Under the pieces are notes generated by a model. It saw only the letters and a list, made by a program, of their open reading frames with translations. It was not told where the DNA came from and ran no database searches. From Bacteroidales bacterium (lineage in GTDB: Bacteria; Bacteroidota; Bacteroidia; Bacteroidales; UBA932): a stretch of DNA of 51,184 nt. Location: contig JALCST010000015.1 in NCBI GenBank assembly GCA_022653675.1, positions 1-51,184 of the forward strand, in the 5' to 3' direction. How positions within the stretch are numbered: the first letter of the stretch is position 1; every line of letters begins with the position of its first letter. Positions 16,649 to 24,893 of the stretch are shown here, piece by piece. The translations under genes were made by a program, and so were the position numbers.

Positions 16649-17204
16649 TAGATAATTTCATCTTTTTAATTCTCTCCTTCAGCCAAGTCTTGCCACGACT
16701 CAACTGGGAGCGCGAATTAGCTTCCGTTATTCCAAGCTCCTTCGCAATCTGCGCGTGAGGCATTCCCTCGAATACTGCCAGGTTAAAGACAGCCCTGTAA
16801 CTTTCTGGCATCGACATGACCAGCTTCAACAAATCCTTGGCTTCCAAATTCTCCAACACGTCCGTAAAACCGATGTCCGGGGTGAATGTCGAATCAATGT
16901 CACGGACACCATTCATGACATCGTTCTTTCGCAATTCGCAAAGAGCCGTATTCACCATGACCTTCCTTATCCACCCTTCGAACGAGCCTTTACCACTGTA
17001 AAGGCCCAATTTCGTATAAACGGTCAAAAAACCCTCCTGCAAAACATCCTCCGCAGCCTCTTTGCTGCCCATATACCTTTCGCAGACTACAAGCATTCTG
17101 GAAGCGAACCTGTCGTAAAGCTCACGTTGAGCTTTACGGTCACCTCTTCGACAACTTTCAATAAGCTTCCGTTCCTTTTCGGGACGGGACATAGTTTCTC
17201 CCAT
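16635..17204 (-). CDS. ECF-type RNA polymerase sigma factor
   Basis: Alternative sigma factor of 189 residues. Region 2 covers about residues 24-92 (LYDRFASRMLVVCERYMGSKEAAEDVLQ is the helix pair that binds core polymerase and the -10 DNA), and region 4 covers about 130-183 with a helix-turn-helix (GMPHAQIAKELGITEANSRSQLSRGKTWL). ATG at 17192 (MSRPEKE) is an alternative start. The stop overlaps the downstream anti-sigma-like gene, and a paired 11-bp repeat sits directly upstream of its -7 element, so it is likely regulated at both levels. Confidence 0.93.
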   Translation of the reverse strand: MGETMSRPEKERKLIESCRRGDRKAQRELYDRFASRMLVVCERYMGSKEAAEDVLQEGFLTVYTKLGLYSGKGSFEGWIRKVMVNTALCELRKNDVMNGVRDIDSTFTPDIGFTDVLENLEAKDLLKLVMSMPESYRAVFNLAVFEGMPHAQIAKELGITEANSRSQLSRGKTWLKERIKKMKLSNGRF

Positions 17205-17227
17205 CGAACGCCTGTTTATTATAGATG

Positions 17228-17235
17228 CAAATTTA
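17228..17235 (-). promoter_or_regulatory. -7 element of the ECF sigma operon
   Basis: Minus strand TAAATTTG, a perfect TAnnTTTG match, 23 bp upstream of the sigma ATG. The expected -33 position is occupied by the 11-bp direct repeats rather than by TTTG. Confidence 0.6.
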
Positions 17236-17240
17236 CATTA

Positions 17241-17269
17241 AAATGTTGCAACCTATATAAATGTTGCAA
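17241..17269. repeat. Paired 11-bp direct repeat, operator candidate
   Basis: AAATGTTGCAA occurs at 17241-17251 and again, identically, at 17259-17269, an 18-bp period. Each copy contains the palindrome TTGCAA. The pair begins 5 bp upstream of the sigma -7 element and lies between divergent promoters for the sigma operon and the histidine kinase. It could be the recognition site of an activator, or the -35 region of an ECF promoter; the sequence cannot decide. Confidence 0.6.
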
Positions 17270-17296
17270 ACACGGGAATACTTCGGTATTTTTAAC

Positions 17297-17304
17297 TACA
17301 TTTG
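17297..17304 (+). promoter_or_regulatory. -7 element of the sensor kinase gene
   Basis: TACATTTG, a perfect TAnnTTTG match, 9 bp upstream of the ATG at 17314. The in-frame TTG at 17302 lies inside it, which rules that codon out as the start. No clear -33 element. Confidence 0.6.
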
Positions 17305-17313
17305 TCGCGAATT

Positions 17314-19356
17314 ATGAAAAATCTGCCTGAAATATTAGTTCTAGCAACGATAATTCTTCTTTTCGCCGCCCCATCCTACGCGGCTGACAACAACGGGAAA
17401 CAGGTAGATGAAACCGAACTTTGCGAAAGACTGCTGGAGACCCAGGGAAAGGAAAAGCTCATTACACTCTCCGAAATCGCTTCACGTTACTGGAATATTC
17501 CCGAGGAGGAATCCTGGCTCAAAAAGCTCTATGCCGAGGCCGCGAAGCAAAAGAATGCCGAATACGAGATGAAAGCCGCAATGAACATGTGCCGTTACAG
17601 CCACAATCTCGAAGAAGAGGGGAAACTCATTCTTTGGAGCGAGCGCGCCGACTCGATAGCGAAGGCGAACAACCTGTATAACGACGACTACTTCGAAGCG
17701 CAGGCTTACATGAGCAAGCATTACCTGTGGTTCCAATATTTCGAGATGTCTGCGGAAACCGCGACGAACCTGTACAAAAAGGCGGACGAGGTCGACAACG
17801 AATACGGAAGGATCGCCGCACTCGAAGTGCTGGCTCTCACTTACCAGGATTCAGGTCGTGACAGCACGGCCGTCAAGTATTTCGACGAAGCCATCGGAAG
17901 GCTGGAGAAGTCCCAGGAAAAACATCCGAACATCCACGCACAGATTTTAACCGAAGCGACCGAAGCATGCCTGCAGGCCGGGTATCTCGACAAGGCGGAG
18001 ACAAATATCAAAAAATTCGTTTCGATAATAAGGGACATAGAAACCGAAAAGACACCTACCGACAGACCTTTCCCTGTGGACCGCTGTTACAAGTTGGCAA
18101 ACTGCTATTATGCCGATCTGTTTACCAGGGAAAACCTGCTCGACAGGGCGGATTCGGCACTTACTGCGGCAAATTCCATAAGGCAATCGGACATGTACGT
18201 GGATTACCTTCAGAACCTGGCTTTCGCAAGATATTATTATGCCCGCAAAAACTTCGGACGTGCTATGGAATATGTGGAACCGGCGCTGATCCACGACAAA
18301 TCAATGCCTTCCACCCTTATACTGCGAGGCGAAATAATGAAGGGAATGGGGAATTACGAGGGGGCCGCCGACGATTTCCTTTCTGCATTCGACTCGTTGA
18401 AAAAGGCCAATACGGCGGCCATGGACAACGCCATCGCACAGCAGCAGAAGATTCACGACATATCCGATCTTCAGCTGCAACTCAAGGACGCCAAGATAAG
18501 CGAAGAGCACACGAAGCTTCTGATCCTTATGATAATAAGCATCATACTCTTGACCTTGCTCGGCCTTATCATCTCCTACCTTGTTAAAATGCGCCGCCTC
18601 CACAAGCAGATAGAAAACGACAACATGACGATAAGCCGGGCCAACGACGAGCTCCGCGTGGCATGTGCGAGAGCGGAAGAGTCGGACAAGCTGAAACGCA
18701 AGTTCCTCGAAAACGTCAACCATGAAATCAGAACGCCGCTCAATGCGATAGTGGGATTCTCCGAGGTCCTCACGGATGCCGAACTGACACTCTACGACAA
18801 CGAAAAAAAGGAGATAGTCAAATCGATCAGGAGCAATTCCGATGCACTCCTAAAGCTCGTGAACGGAATCCTGGAGGTATCCACCCTACAGTCTGGCAGT
18901 TATAAGATGAATATCACGGATTGCGACGTCAAGGAGTGTTGCGATACGGCTCTGGAATTGATAGACAATACGATAAAACCTGGTGTGCAACTCAATGTAC
19001 AGGCTCTGTCCGGGGAATTCAAATTCAGGACAGATAAGGACCTGTTGATTCACGCATTGGTGGAACTGCTTGACAACGCGGCAAAATTCACCGACAACGG
19101 AAGCATAACGATAACCTATCTCGAGAACAAGGAAAAGAACAACATAGAAATAGCGGTAACCGACACCGGCTGCGGAATCCCTCCGGAATATCAGGACCGC
19201 GTATTCAAGGAATTCATGCAGGAAAACGACTTTTCGCAGGGTCTGGGACTCGGATTGAATGCCTGCAGCATAATAGCAAAACGGCTCGGCGGTTCCGTTT
19301 CACTCGACAAACATTACACGGGAGGAGCCCGTTTCATCCTGGTACTTCCCCTCTGA
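17314..19356 (+). CDS. TPR-containing sensor histidine kinase
   Basis: A 680-residue membrane kinase. A signal peptide (residues 1-24, ending PSYAA) is followed by a helical TPR-like periplasmic region to about residue 370, a coiled segment, one membrane helix near 402-424 (LLILMIISIILLTLLGLIIS), then HisKA with the H-box FLENVNHEIRTPLN (phospho-His near 471) and HATPase_c with the N box ELLDNAAKFT, G1 DTGCGIP and G2 GLGLGLNAC near the end. There is no receiver or DNA-binding domain and no response regulator beside it, so it is an orphan kinase here. It is divergent from the ECF operon and shares its regulatory region. Confidence 0.92.
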   Translation: MKNLPEILVLATIILLFAAPSYAADNNGKQVDETELCERLLETQGKEKLITLSEIASRYWNIPEEESWLKKLYAEAAKQKNAEYEMKAAMNMCRYSHNLEEEGKLILWSERADSIAKANNLYNDDYFEAQAYMSKHYLWFQYFEMSAETATNLYKKADEVDNEYGRIAALEVLALTYQDSGRDSTAVKYFDEAIGRLEKSQEKHPNIHAQILTEATEACLQAGYLDKAETNIKKFVSIIRDIETEKTPTDRPFPVDRCYKLANCYYADLFTRENLLDRADSALTAANSIRQSDMYVDYLQNLAFARYYYARKNFGRAMEYVEPALIHDKSMPSTLILRGEIMKGMGNYEGAADDFLSAFDSLKKANTAAMDNAIAQQQKIHDISDLQLQLKDAKISEEHTKLLILMIISIILLTLLGLIISYLVKMRRLHKQIENDNMTISRANDELRVACARAEESDKLKRKFLENVNHEIRTPLNAIVGFSEVLTDAELTLYDNEKKEIVKSIRSNSDALLKLVNGILEVSTLQSGSYKMNITDCDVKECCDTALELIDNTIKPGVQLNVQALSGEFKFRTDKDLLIHALVELLDNAAKFTDNGSITITYLENKEKNNIEIAVTDTGCGIPPEYQDRVFKEFMQENDFSQGLGLGLNACSIIAKRLGGSVSLDKHYTGGARFILVLPL

Positions 19357-19378
19357 CGGATATGAGCGGATCATCCGA

Positions 19379-20545
19379 TCACCGAAGCCAGTCTTCCGGA
19401 TTCTGTTTCACCATACCGTTCCATATCTGGAAATGTAGCACCGGTTGTCCGTATTCGTTCTTCGCTACAGTCCCTATGACTTGACCAGCACTTACGGGTT
19501 CTCCGTTTTTCACGACAACGCCGGCCAGTTTGCAATAGAATGTGAAATATGTACCATGCTGCACCAAAACGCATTGGTTGTAACCCGGCATGACGAGTAT
19601 CTGCTTTACGGTACCGTCAAATACGCAATGTACCTCAGGACTGCCTCCGGCGAGAATATTGACACCGTTGTTGAATGGCAGCCTGACATTTTTATAAACC
19701 GGATGACGGTGCTGCCCGTATTTCTCTATGACCACTCCCTTATCGACTGGCCAGGGCAACTTGCCTTTGTTCTGCTCGAACCTGCCGGAAAGGGCATAAT
19801 CGGTCTTCCTGTTCTGCCTGTCACTACGGATGGTTTGCCTGACCACCTTGGCAATCTCATCATCCAAACGCTTGATTTCCTTTTGCTTTGCAGCGATCTG
19901 CCGTCGGTATTCACGTTCCCTGCCCTTCAGCTGTTGCACTATTTCCCGCGACTCCTCCTCTTCCCTCAGCATCGCTGCATATTCTCCCTTGCGTTGGTTA
20001 CGGACATCATTCGCCTTCTCTTTCAGCGTTTCGAGCCTGGCTTTTTCGGCATCGATTTCAGCTTCCTTGTCGTCGATGTCGGCCGCTTTGCCGCGAATCG
20101 TAACCGAAAGGTTCTTCAGATATGTGAACCGTCGAAAACTCTGGCCGATATCCTTCGAAGCAAGCACATACATGAACAGAATCCTCGGATCGCGGTTCTT
20201 GTAAAGGCTCAGGATCAGATTGTCGTAATATTTTCCGAGAGTGTCGCGTTCGGCCTGCAGTTCCATTATCTCATCTTCCTTAGCGGCTATGCTGCGGGAA
20301 TAATCATCTATCTGGGCATCGATCTCCCTCAGAAGCAACTTCCTCGATGAGATCTTCTTTTGTACTAGTGTAAGTTTCCCCGTAGTGACTTTTTGGGCTT
20401 CGCGATTATCTTTCAACTGGTTGTCGATTGCCGAGATCTCCTCCTGGATCTTTTTTTTCCGGGCATTGTGCTCCTCTATTGTCTGCGCATAAGAAGACGC
20501 AATACAAACGAAAAACGCAGTCAGGAAGCAGATCACTCTTTTCAT
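19379..20545 (-). CDS. EnvC-type murein hydrolase activator, degenerate LytM domain
   Basis: Secreted 388-residue protein: signal peptide (MKRVICFLTAFFVCIASSYAQ), long coiled coil at about residues 22-245 rich in E, K, R and Q, and a carboxy LytM/M23-like domain from about 255. The zinc-site residues of active M23 enzymes look replaced: RLPFNNGVNI where RxHxGxDI is usual, YCKL for YAHL and VLHFQIW for HLHFEI. This is the pattern of EnvC-like activators that switch on amidases rather than cut peptidoglycan. FtsX at 9880-10761 is the expected upstream signalling partner. It follows the TPR gene with a 15-bp gap. Confidence 0.88.
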   Translation of the reverse strand: MKRVICFLTAFFVCIASSYAQTIEEHNARKKKIQEEISAIDNQLKDNREAQKVTTGKLTLVQKKISSRKLLLREIDAQIDDYSRSIAAKEDEIMELQAERDTLGKYYDNLILSLYKNRDPRILFMYVLASKDIGQSFRRFTYLKNLSVTIRGKAADIDDKEAEIDAEKARLETLKEKANDVRNQRKGEYAAMLREEEESREIVQQLKGREREYRRQIAAKQKEIKRLDDEIAKVVRQTIRSDRQNRKTDYALSGRFEQNKGKLPWPVDKGVVIEKYGQHRHPVYKNVRLPFNNGVNILAGGSPEVHCVFDGTVKQILVMPGYNQCVLVQHGTYFTFYCKLAGVVVKNGEPVSAGQVIGTVAKNEYGQPVLHFQIWNGMVKQNPEDWLR

Positions 20546-20560
20546 GGTTCGAAACTTCGG

Positions 20561-22300
20561 CTATCTGCCTATAGCGGCTTTGCGTTCCTTGAGTTTCTTG
20601 GCGATGCCAAGGGAAGGGTCCGCCGCGTCGGCCTGGTTCCAGTAAATGAACGCCAGTTCGTACTCCTTCAGGGAGTACAGGACTTCGGCATAATGGTCGA
20701 GAATATCGGCATTGTCCCTGCCGCCGTATATCATCGCATGTTTGAAGATCGCCTTAGCTTCGCTGTTTTTACCCTGCAGAAAAAGAATCCAGCCGAAAGT
20801 GTCTAGATATGTGGGATTGTCGGGCTCACTGTCGACGGTAGCCTTTGACATCTTATAGGCTCTCTTCAAGTCTTTCTTTTCCAAACTCAGGTAATAAGCG
20901 TAGTTGTTGAGTACGGGATTGTATTTCGGATTTACCTTAAGGGCCTTCTCATAATGTCTGTAAGACATCTTGGAATTGCCCGTTTCGTGATACAGGTCCC
21001 CGAGGGCGCTGTTTCCCACCAGTTGGGAGGTGCTGTCGTTCGGAGCCGATTTCAACATCTTCTTATAACACTCTATGGCTTTCACGTAATCCTTTGTCTG
21101 CCAAAGCGCCGTCCCTTCCAACTGATAGAGGTCCGGTTTGTCCGGGTACTCTTTCTCCAAGCCGCCAACGGCATCTATCAGACTCTTCCAATCCTGCAGG
21201 TAGTAATACATTATGAGAAGTTCGAACCTGCACTGGTAATTGCCGGCATGGTTCACGATGTTGTCCTGAAGCACACGTACCGCTTCCTTTCCGCGATTAT
21301 TGCTATAAAGATAGTAGGCCATGAAAAAGCATACCGTTGTATCTTCCGGATTGGCTGCATAAATGGTATGCATAAGGGTATCGACCTGCTTCGAAAAGAC
21401 TTGTACGAACTGTTTCTGGGAGAAAAGGTCGTTCATGTACCGGACTTTCGCATCCGGTGCGATACTTTTGCCGGCCATGAATACCCCTATGTCGTGAAAA
21501 TATTCGTCGTACCGGCGAAGGGCTTCGTCCGCATGGGCGCGTCCGTAATATGCAGGCAAGTAGTCGGCATCCATGTCGATGGCCTGATTATAGTAATTCC
21601 AAGCTTCCTGTTCCTTGTAGTCGGCCATATCGTAATCGCCGAGCATCACCGCGATCTTCGGGGTCGGGCAATCCTTGTAGTAATTGCGGAGATACTCCTC
21701 GGCACCTTCCCGGTCCCCCTTCCGAATCCGCAGATTGGCCCCGGTAATTCCTACCATTTCGCTCTTGCCTCCGATGTCCTCTATCTTGTCCAGGATCTCG
21801 AGAGCCTTGTCGATCCGGTTCTCTGACATGTATATGTTAATGATGTCGAAGTAGAGCGAACTCTTCTTCGGATACCGGCCGACCAGCTCCTTGAAAATGT
21901 CCAGTGTCAGTTCCTGCCTGTCGGTATTGCTGTAAAACATGGCGAGGTAGTATTTGTACCAGAAATTCGTGGTATCCATCGATACGGCCTTGCGGTAATA
22001 CTTCTCCGCCAAGTCGTTTTTCTTCTGCATCTCCGATATGACGCCAAGGTAGAAATACGCCATATCACATGTGGAATCCGCCGCAAGCGTATTTTTCAAC
22101 ATTACGTCGGCCGAACCGTAGTCTCCGGATTCTATGCATTTCCATGCCGAAAGGAAATGTGAATCGGCATCTTCCCCAAGGGGTTTGAGTACCCTGACAT
22201 CAGCGTCTCCTGAGGATAAGGTGCTGTCCTGGGCTACAGCAGGCATCATACATGCAAGCAGTAAAATGCCCGTCACCAACAATATCTTTCTCATCTGCAT
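20561..22300 (-). CDS. Secreted tetratricopeptide repeat protein
   Basis: A 579-residue protein with a signal peptide (ILLVTGILLLACMMPAVAQ) and TPR units over most of its length; clear ones include SADVMLKNTLAADSTCDMAY, NDLAEKYYRKAVSMDTTNFW and MSYRHYEKALKVNPKYNPVL, each with the alanine/glycine/proline pattern. It is a scaffold for protein contacts in the periplasm or outer membrane. In Bacteroidetes such a gene commonly sits directly before the EnvC-type gene, as here. Met-3 (at 22294) is an alternative start. The specific partner is unknown. Confidence 0.85.
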   Translation of the reverse strand: MQMRKILLVTGILLLACMMPAVAQDSTLSSGDADVRVLKPLGEDADSHFLSAWKCIESGDYGSADVMLKNTLAADSTCDMAYFYLGVISEMQKKNDLAEKYYRKAVSMDTTNFWYKYYLAMFYSNTDRQELTLDIFKELVGRYPKKSSLYFDIINIYMSENRIDKALEILDKIEDIGGKSEMVGITGANLRIRKGDREGAEEYLRNYYKDCPTPKIAVMLGDYDMADYKEQEAWNYYNQAIDMDADYLPAYYGRAHADEALRRYDEYFHDIGVFMAGKSIAPDAKVRYMNDLFSQKQFVQVFSKQVDTLMHTIYAANPEDTTVCFFMAYYLYSNNRGKEAVRVLQDNIVNHAGNYQCRFELLIMYYYLQDWKSLIDAVGGLEKEYPDKPDLYQLEGTALWQTKDYVKAIECYKKMLKSAPNDSTSQLVGNSALGDLYHETGNSKMSYRHYEKALKVNPKYNPVLNNYAYYLSLEKKDLKRAYKMSKATVDSEPDNPTYLDTFGWILFLQGKNSEAKAIFKHAMIYGGRDNADILDHYAEVLYSLKEYELAFIYWNQADAADPSLGIAKKLKERKAAIGR

Positions 22301-22306
22301 TTAATT

Positions 22307-22930
22307 CTATCTTATTCCCAAATATTTGTGAGCCTGAAGGCTGAGACGCCACTGAGGATGCTTCTCCACGAAAGCGACCGCAGCTTCCACGTTGCGCTTG
22401 CGCCGGGCCTCGTCCCCGACCCAACAAGGCTGTATGTAATAGAATTCTGCAACGTAATTCAGCCAGCAGGCAAGTTCCTCGTCCGGCTGGCCATCATAAA
22501 CCACCTTGATCTCGTCGGCATCCGTAACGGCAGGTTTTGCCGAGGATTTCGGGCTGAGCACGACCCAGTCTATATCGGGGGGAAGTCCTACTGTCCCGTT
22601 GGTTTCCATATGGATTTCGTAATTGGCCATATGCAATAGATTCAGGAGAGCTGAATCGACCTGCAAGCCCGGTTCCCCGCCCGTAAGGCAAACATACTTC
22701 TGGACCTTCTCCACATCAGGTCCGGCGGACTGCATGGCTCCAGATTCGGAATAGCACTTTTCCACTTCGGCCAGGATATCGTCGTCAGACATTTCAGTGA
22801 ACTTGGAGCTGTCGGTATCGCACCACTTGCAGTCCAGGTTGCAACCGCTGAAACGTATGAAAACCATCGGCGTACCGGTAAAGGAACCTTCACCCTGAAG
22901 GCTGTAGAATATTTCGTTTATTTTTTTCAT
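22307..22930 (-). CDS. queE: 7-carboxy-7-deazaguanine synthase
   Basis: Radical SAM enzyme turning 6-carboxytetrahydropterin into 7-carboxy-7-deazaguanine on the queuosine route. The ATG at 22930 is chosen because the family starts at KINEIFYSLQGEGSFTG; a longer frame reaches back over queD. The 207-residue product has the cluster motif C30-NLD-C34-KW-C37, matching the usual CxxxCxxC, and CLTGGEPGLQ near residues 75-84. It lies 14 bp downstream of queD and 6 bp upstream of the TPR gene. Confidence 0.94.
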   Translation of the reverse strand: MKKINEIFYSLQGEGSFTGTPMVFIRFSGCNLDCKWCDTDSSKFTEMSDDDILAEVEKCYSESGAMQSAGPDVEKVQKYVCLTGGEPGLQVDSALLNLLHMANYEIHMETNGTVGLPPDIDWVVLSPKSSAKPAVTDADEIKVVYDGQPDEELACWLNYVAEFYYIQPCWVGDEARRKRNVEAAVAFVEKHPQWRLSLQAHKYLGIR

Positions 22931-22944
22931 ATCATCGTCAAAAG

Positions 22945-23277
22945 CTATCCCTTCTCGTAAACGGCCATATTGTCCAGGCTCTCGGCCACTTCGACACGGT
23001 AACAGTTTGGAATCTCGCCGCAGATCCACCGGGCCATATTTTCAGCCGTCGGATTGAAAGACAGGACATCATTCAGATTCGTATGGTCGAGACGGTCGCA
23101 TATCTTCCGCTTTATAAGAGTGAAATCGGTCACCATTCCGTTGTGGTCCAGTTCTTCGGCACGGCAGAAGACCCTTATCTTCCAGTTATGGCCGTGAAGA
23201 TTCTCGCACTTGCTGCCGTAATCCAGGGTAAGCGAATGCGCAGCACTGATTTCCAAAGTTTTAACTACCGTATACAT
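22945..23277 (-). CDS. queD: 6-carboxy-5,6,7,8-tetrahydropterin synthase
   Basis: Converts dihydroneopterin triphosphate to 6-carboxytetrahydropterin, the first committed step of queuosine synthesis. The 110-residue protein has the zinc histidines H14 (SAAHS), H28 and H30 (ENLHGHNW), catalytic C24 and the D64-H65 pair in RLDHTNLND. It lies between queC (10-bp gap) and queE (14-bp gap). The GTP cyclohydrolase that supplies the substrate is not in the window. Confidence 0.95.
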   Translation of the reverse strand: MYTVVKTLEISAAHSLTLDYGSKCENLHGHNWKIRVFCRAEELDHNGMVTDFTLIKRKICDRLDHTNLNDVLSFNPTAENMARWICGEIPNCYRVEVAESLDNMAVYEKG

Positions 23278-23287
23278 ATATGTTCAT

Positions 23288-23944
23288 TTATTCTTCATAT
23301 TCGGTCGGATCCGGGATCCCGGCAAGCCTGAACGCTTCCCGGCGCTCCGTACAGGTGCCGCATTTTCCGCAATGCTTCTCCCCCCCCTTGTAACAGCTCC
23401 ATGTCTCGGAATAATCGATGCCAAGAAGCATGCCACGGCGGACTATGTCGGCCTTGGTTATGTTCGTGTAGGGAGCAAGTATCTCCACGCCGGCGTAAGT
23501 ACCCGCCTTCATGGCATCGGACATGGAATCTATGAACTCCGGACGACAATCCGGATATATGGCGTGGTCGCCGGAATGGTTCGCAATCAACACATATTTG
23601 AGCCCATCGTTTTCCGCAAGCCCGCAGGCAATCGAGAGCATTATGCCGTTGCGGAACGGGACGACCGTGGAACGCATGTTATCGTCGTCGTAGCGTCCTT
23701 CGGGAACCGCATCTGCGCCTTCGAGAAGCGAGCTTTCGAAATACTCCTTCATAAATCCCAGCGGAATGACGACATGTTTTATTCCCAGCTTTTTACATGA
23801 AGCCTTCGCACATGCTATCTCCCTGCAGTTATGATTGGCCCCGTAATCGAAAGAGACCGCCAACGCTATGCTTCCTGCATAATCGTAAAGCAACGTGGTA
23901 CTGTCCAGCCCACCGCTTACAAGTATTATGGAATCCTTCGCCAT
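23288..23944 (-). CDS. queC: 7-cyano-7-deazaguanine synthase
   Basis: ATP-dependent conversion of 7-carboxy-7-deazaguanine to preQ0. The start at 23944 gives 218 residues beginning MAKDSIILVSGGLDST, with the PP-loop SGGLDS at residues 10-15; ATG at 23947 is equally possible. The carboxy end holds the zinc site CYKGGEKHCGKCGTC. It follows queF within 5 bp. This protein and its neighbours make the full set from QueD to QueF. Confidence 0.95.
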   Translation of the reverse strand: MAKDSIILVSGGLDSTTLLYDYAGSIALAVSFDYGANHNCREIACAKASCKKLGIKHVVIPLGFMKEYFESSLLEGADAVPEGRYDDDNMRSTVVPFRNGIMLSIACGLAENDGLKYVLIANHSGDHAIYPDCRPEFIDSMSDAMKAGTYAGVEILAPYTNITKADIVRRGMLLGIDYSETWSCYKGGEKHCGKCGTCTERREAFRLAGIPDPTEYEE

Positions 23945-23948
23945 CATC

Positions 23949-24434
23949 TCATTTCCCGCTTTGGGCCTCCAGGAAATCCAGCAGCCTGCGGCGCTTGAGC
24001 TCCCGATGCCCTTCATCAGCATAGTTTGCGAAAGGATAAATGCTTATGCCTCCGCGCGTATTGAATATGCCTATCACTTCCAGGTATTTCGGATCCATCA
24101 ACGCCACCAGGTCCTTCATTATGACATTCACACTGTCCTCGTGGAAGTCCCCGTGGTTCCGGAAACTGAAAAGATATATTTTCAATGATTTGCTTTCCAC
24201 CATCCTTACGTTCGGGATATAGTTTATCTTGATGGTAGCGAAATCCGGCTGTCCGGTCTTGGGACAAAGACAGGTGAATTCGGGACATTCAAGATGCACC
24301 GCATACTCGTTGTCCTGATGCTTGTTAACAAACGTCTCCAGCACGGACGGATCGTAATCCGAAGGATATGCTGTCCTGCCTTCCCCCAGATGCGTGACAC
24401 CCTTCAATTCCTCTTCTGTTCTCATTGCATTCAA
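23949..24434 (-). CDS. queF: NADPH-dependent preQ0 reductase, unimodular type
   Basis: Reduces the nitrile of preQ0 to the aminomethyl group of preQ1. At 161 residues it is the short, unimodular T-fold form like that of Bacillus rather than the longer E. coli form. The nucleophile is C57 in [11 protein letters not shown] with D64 close by, and the NADPH-binding segment is [20 protein letters not shown]. It lies 4 bp downstream of the yhcH-like gene. Confidence 0.95.
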   Translation of the reverse strand: MNAMRTEEELKGVTHLGEGRTAYPSDYDPSVLETFVNKHQDNEYAVHLECPEFTCLCPKTGQPDFATIKINYIPNVRMVESKSLKIYLFSFRNHGDFHEDSVNVIMKDLVALMDPKYLEVIGIFNTRGGISIYPFANYADEGHRELKRRRLLDFLEAQSGK

Positions 24435-24438
24435 AAAC

Positions 24439-24882
24439 TTAAAGCATCACCTTGGCGACGAGCTTCCGCAGGTTCCCACGCGAAATATTCGGCGCATGGG
24501 CGTCTTCGGGATAAAATATGACTATGTCGCCTGGGTTGACGCAAACATACGACTCGGCAGGGGCGTCGCTCAGCATGCAGTCCTTTTCCACGTCGAAAGG
24601 CTTCCAGCCCGGAACCTTTCCGGCAGGAGACCAACCGATGGTTTCGTTTCCCTTCAAAAGTATGTGTACGTCGATATACTTCCTGTGAGCCTCTATATTC
24701 TGCTCCGTACGCTTCATGCCGGCGACGGAATTATTATTTATGAAAAGCCTGTCGCCTTCCAGCTCTATCCTTCCTAACGGGGCGTCGAGCATATCGTGGC
24801 TCCTGACGTAATCGAAAAGCCGCTTGAAAAGCGGATGCAGGCATTCTATCCTGTCAGTATGTCCAATATCGCAAAGTATCAT
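24439..24882 (-). CDS. YhcH/YjgK/YiaL (DUF386) family protein
   Basis: A 147-residue cupin-like protein. It shows the conserved [17 protein letters not shown] near residues 64-80 and [16 protein letters not shown] near 117-132, the metal-binding motifs of the family. Relatives include TabA, linked to biofilm in E. coli, and proteins near sialic acid genes; the substrate is unknown. It stands between the nucleoside kinase (11-bp gap) and queF (4-bp gap), so it is co-transcribed with the que genes, without an obvious shared pathway. Confidence 0.88.
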   Translation of the reverse strand: MILCDIGHTDRIECLHPLFKRLFDYVRSHDMLDAPLGRIELEGDRLFINNNSVAGMKRTEQNIEAHRKYIDVHILLKGNETIGWSPAGKVPGWKPFDVEKDCMLSDAPAESYVCVNPGDIVIFYPEDAHAPNISRGNLRKLVAKVML

Positions 24883-24893
24883 ATCAGCAAATG

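Noticed and set aside
19445..20350. 301-residue plus-strand frame opposite the EnvC-like gene
   Set aside because: Antisense of a coiled-coil region; no recognisable protein.
24435..24438. preQ1 riboswitch before the queuosine genes
   Set aside because: Only 4 bp lie upstream of queF and no more than about 14 bp between the que genes; there is no room for an aptamer.
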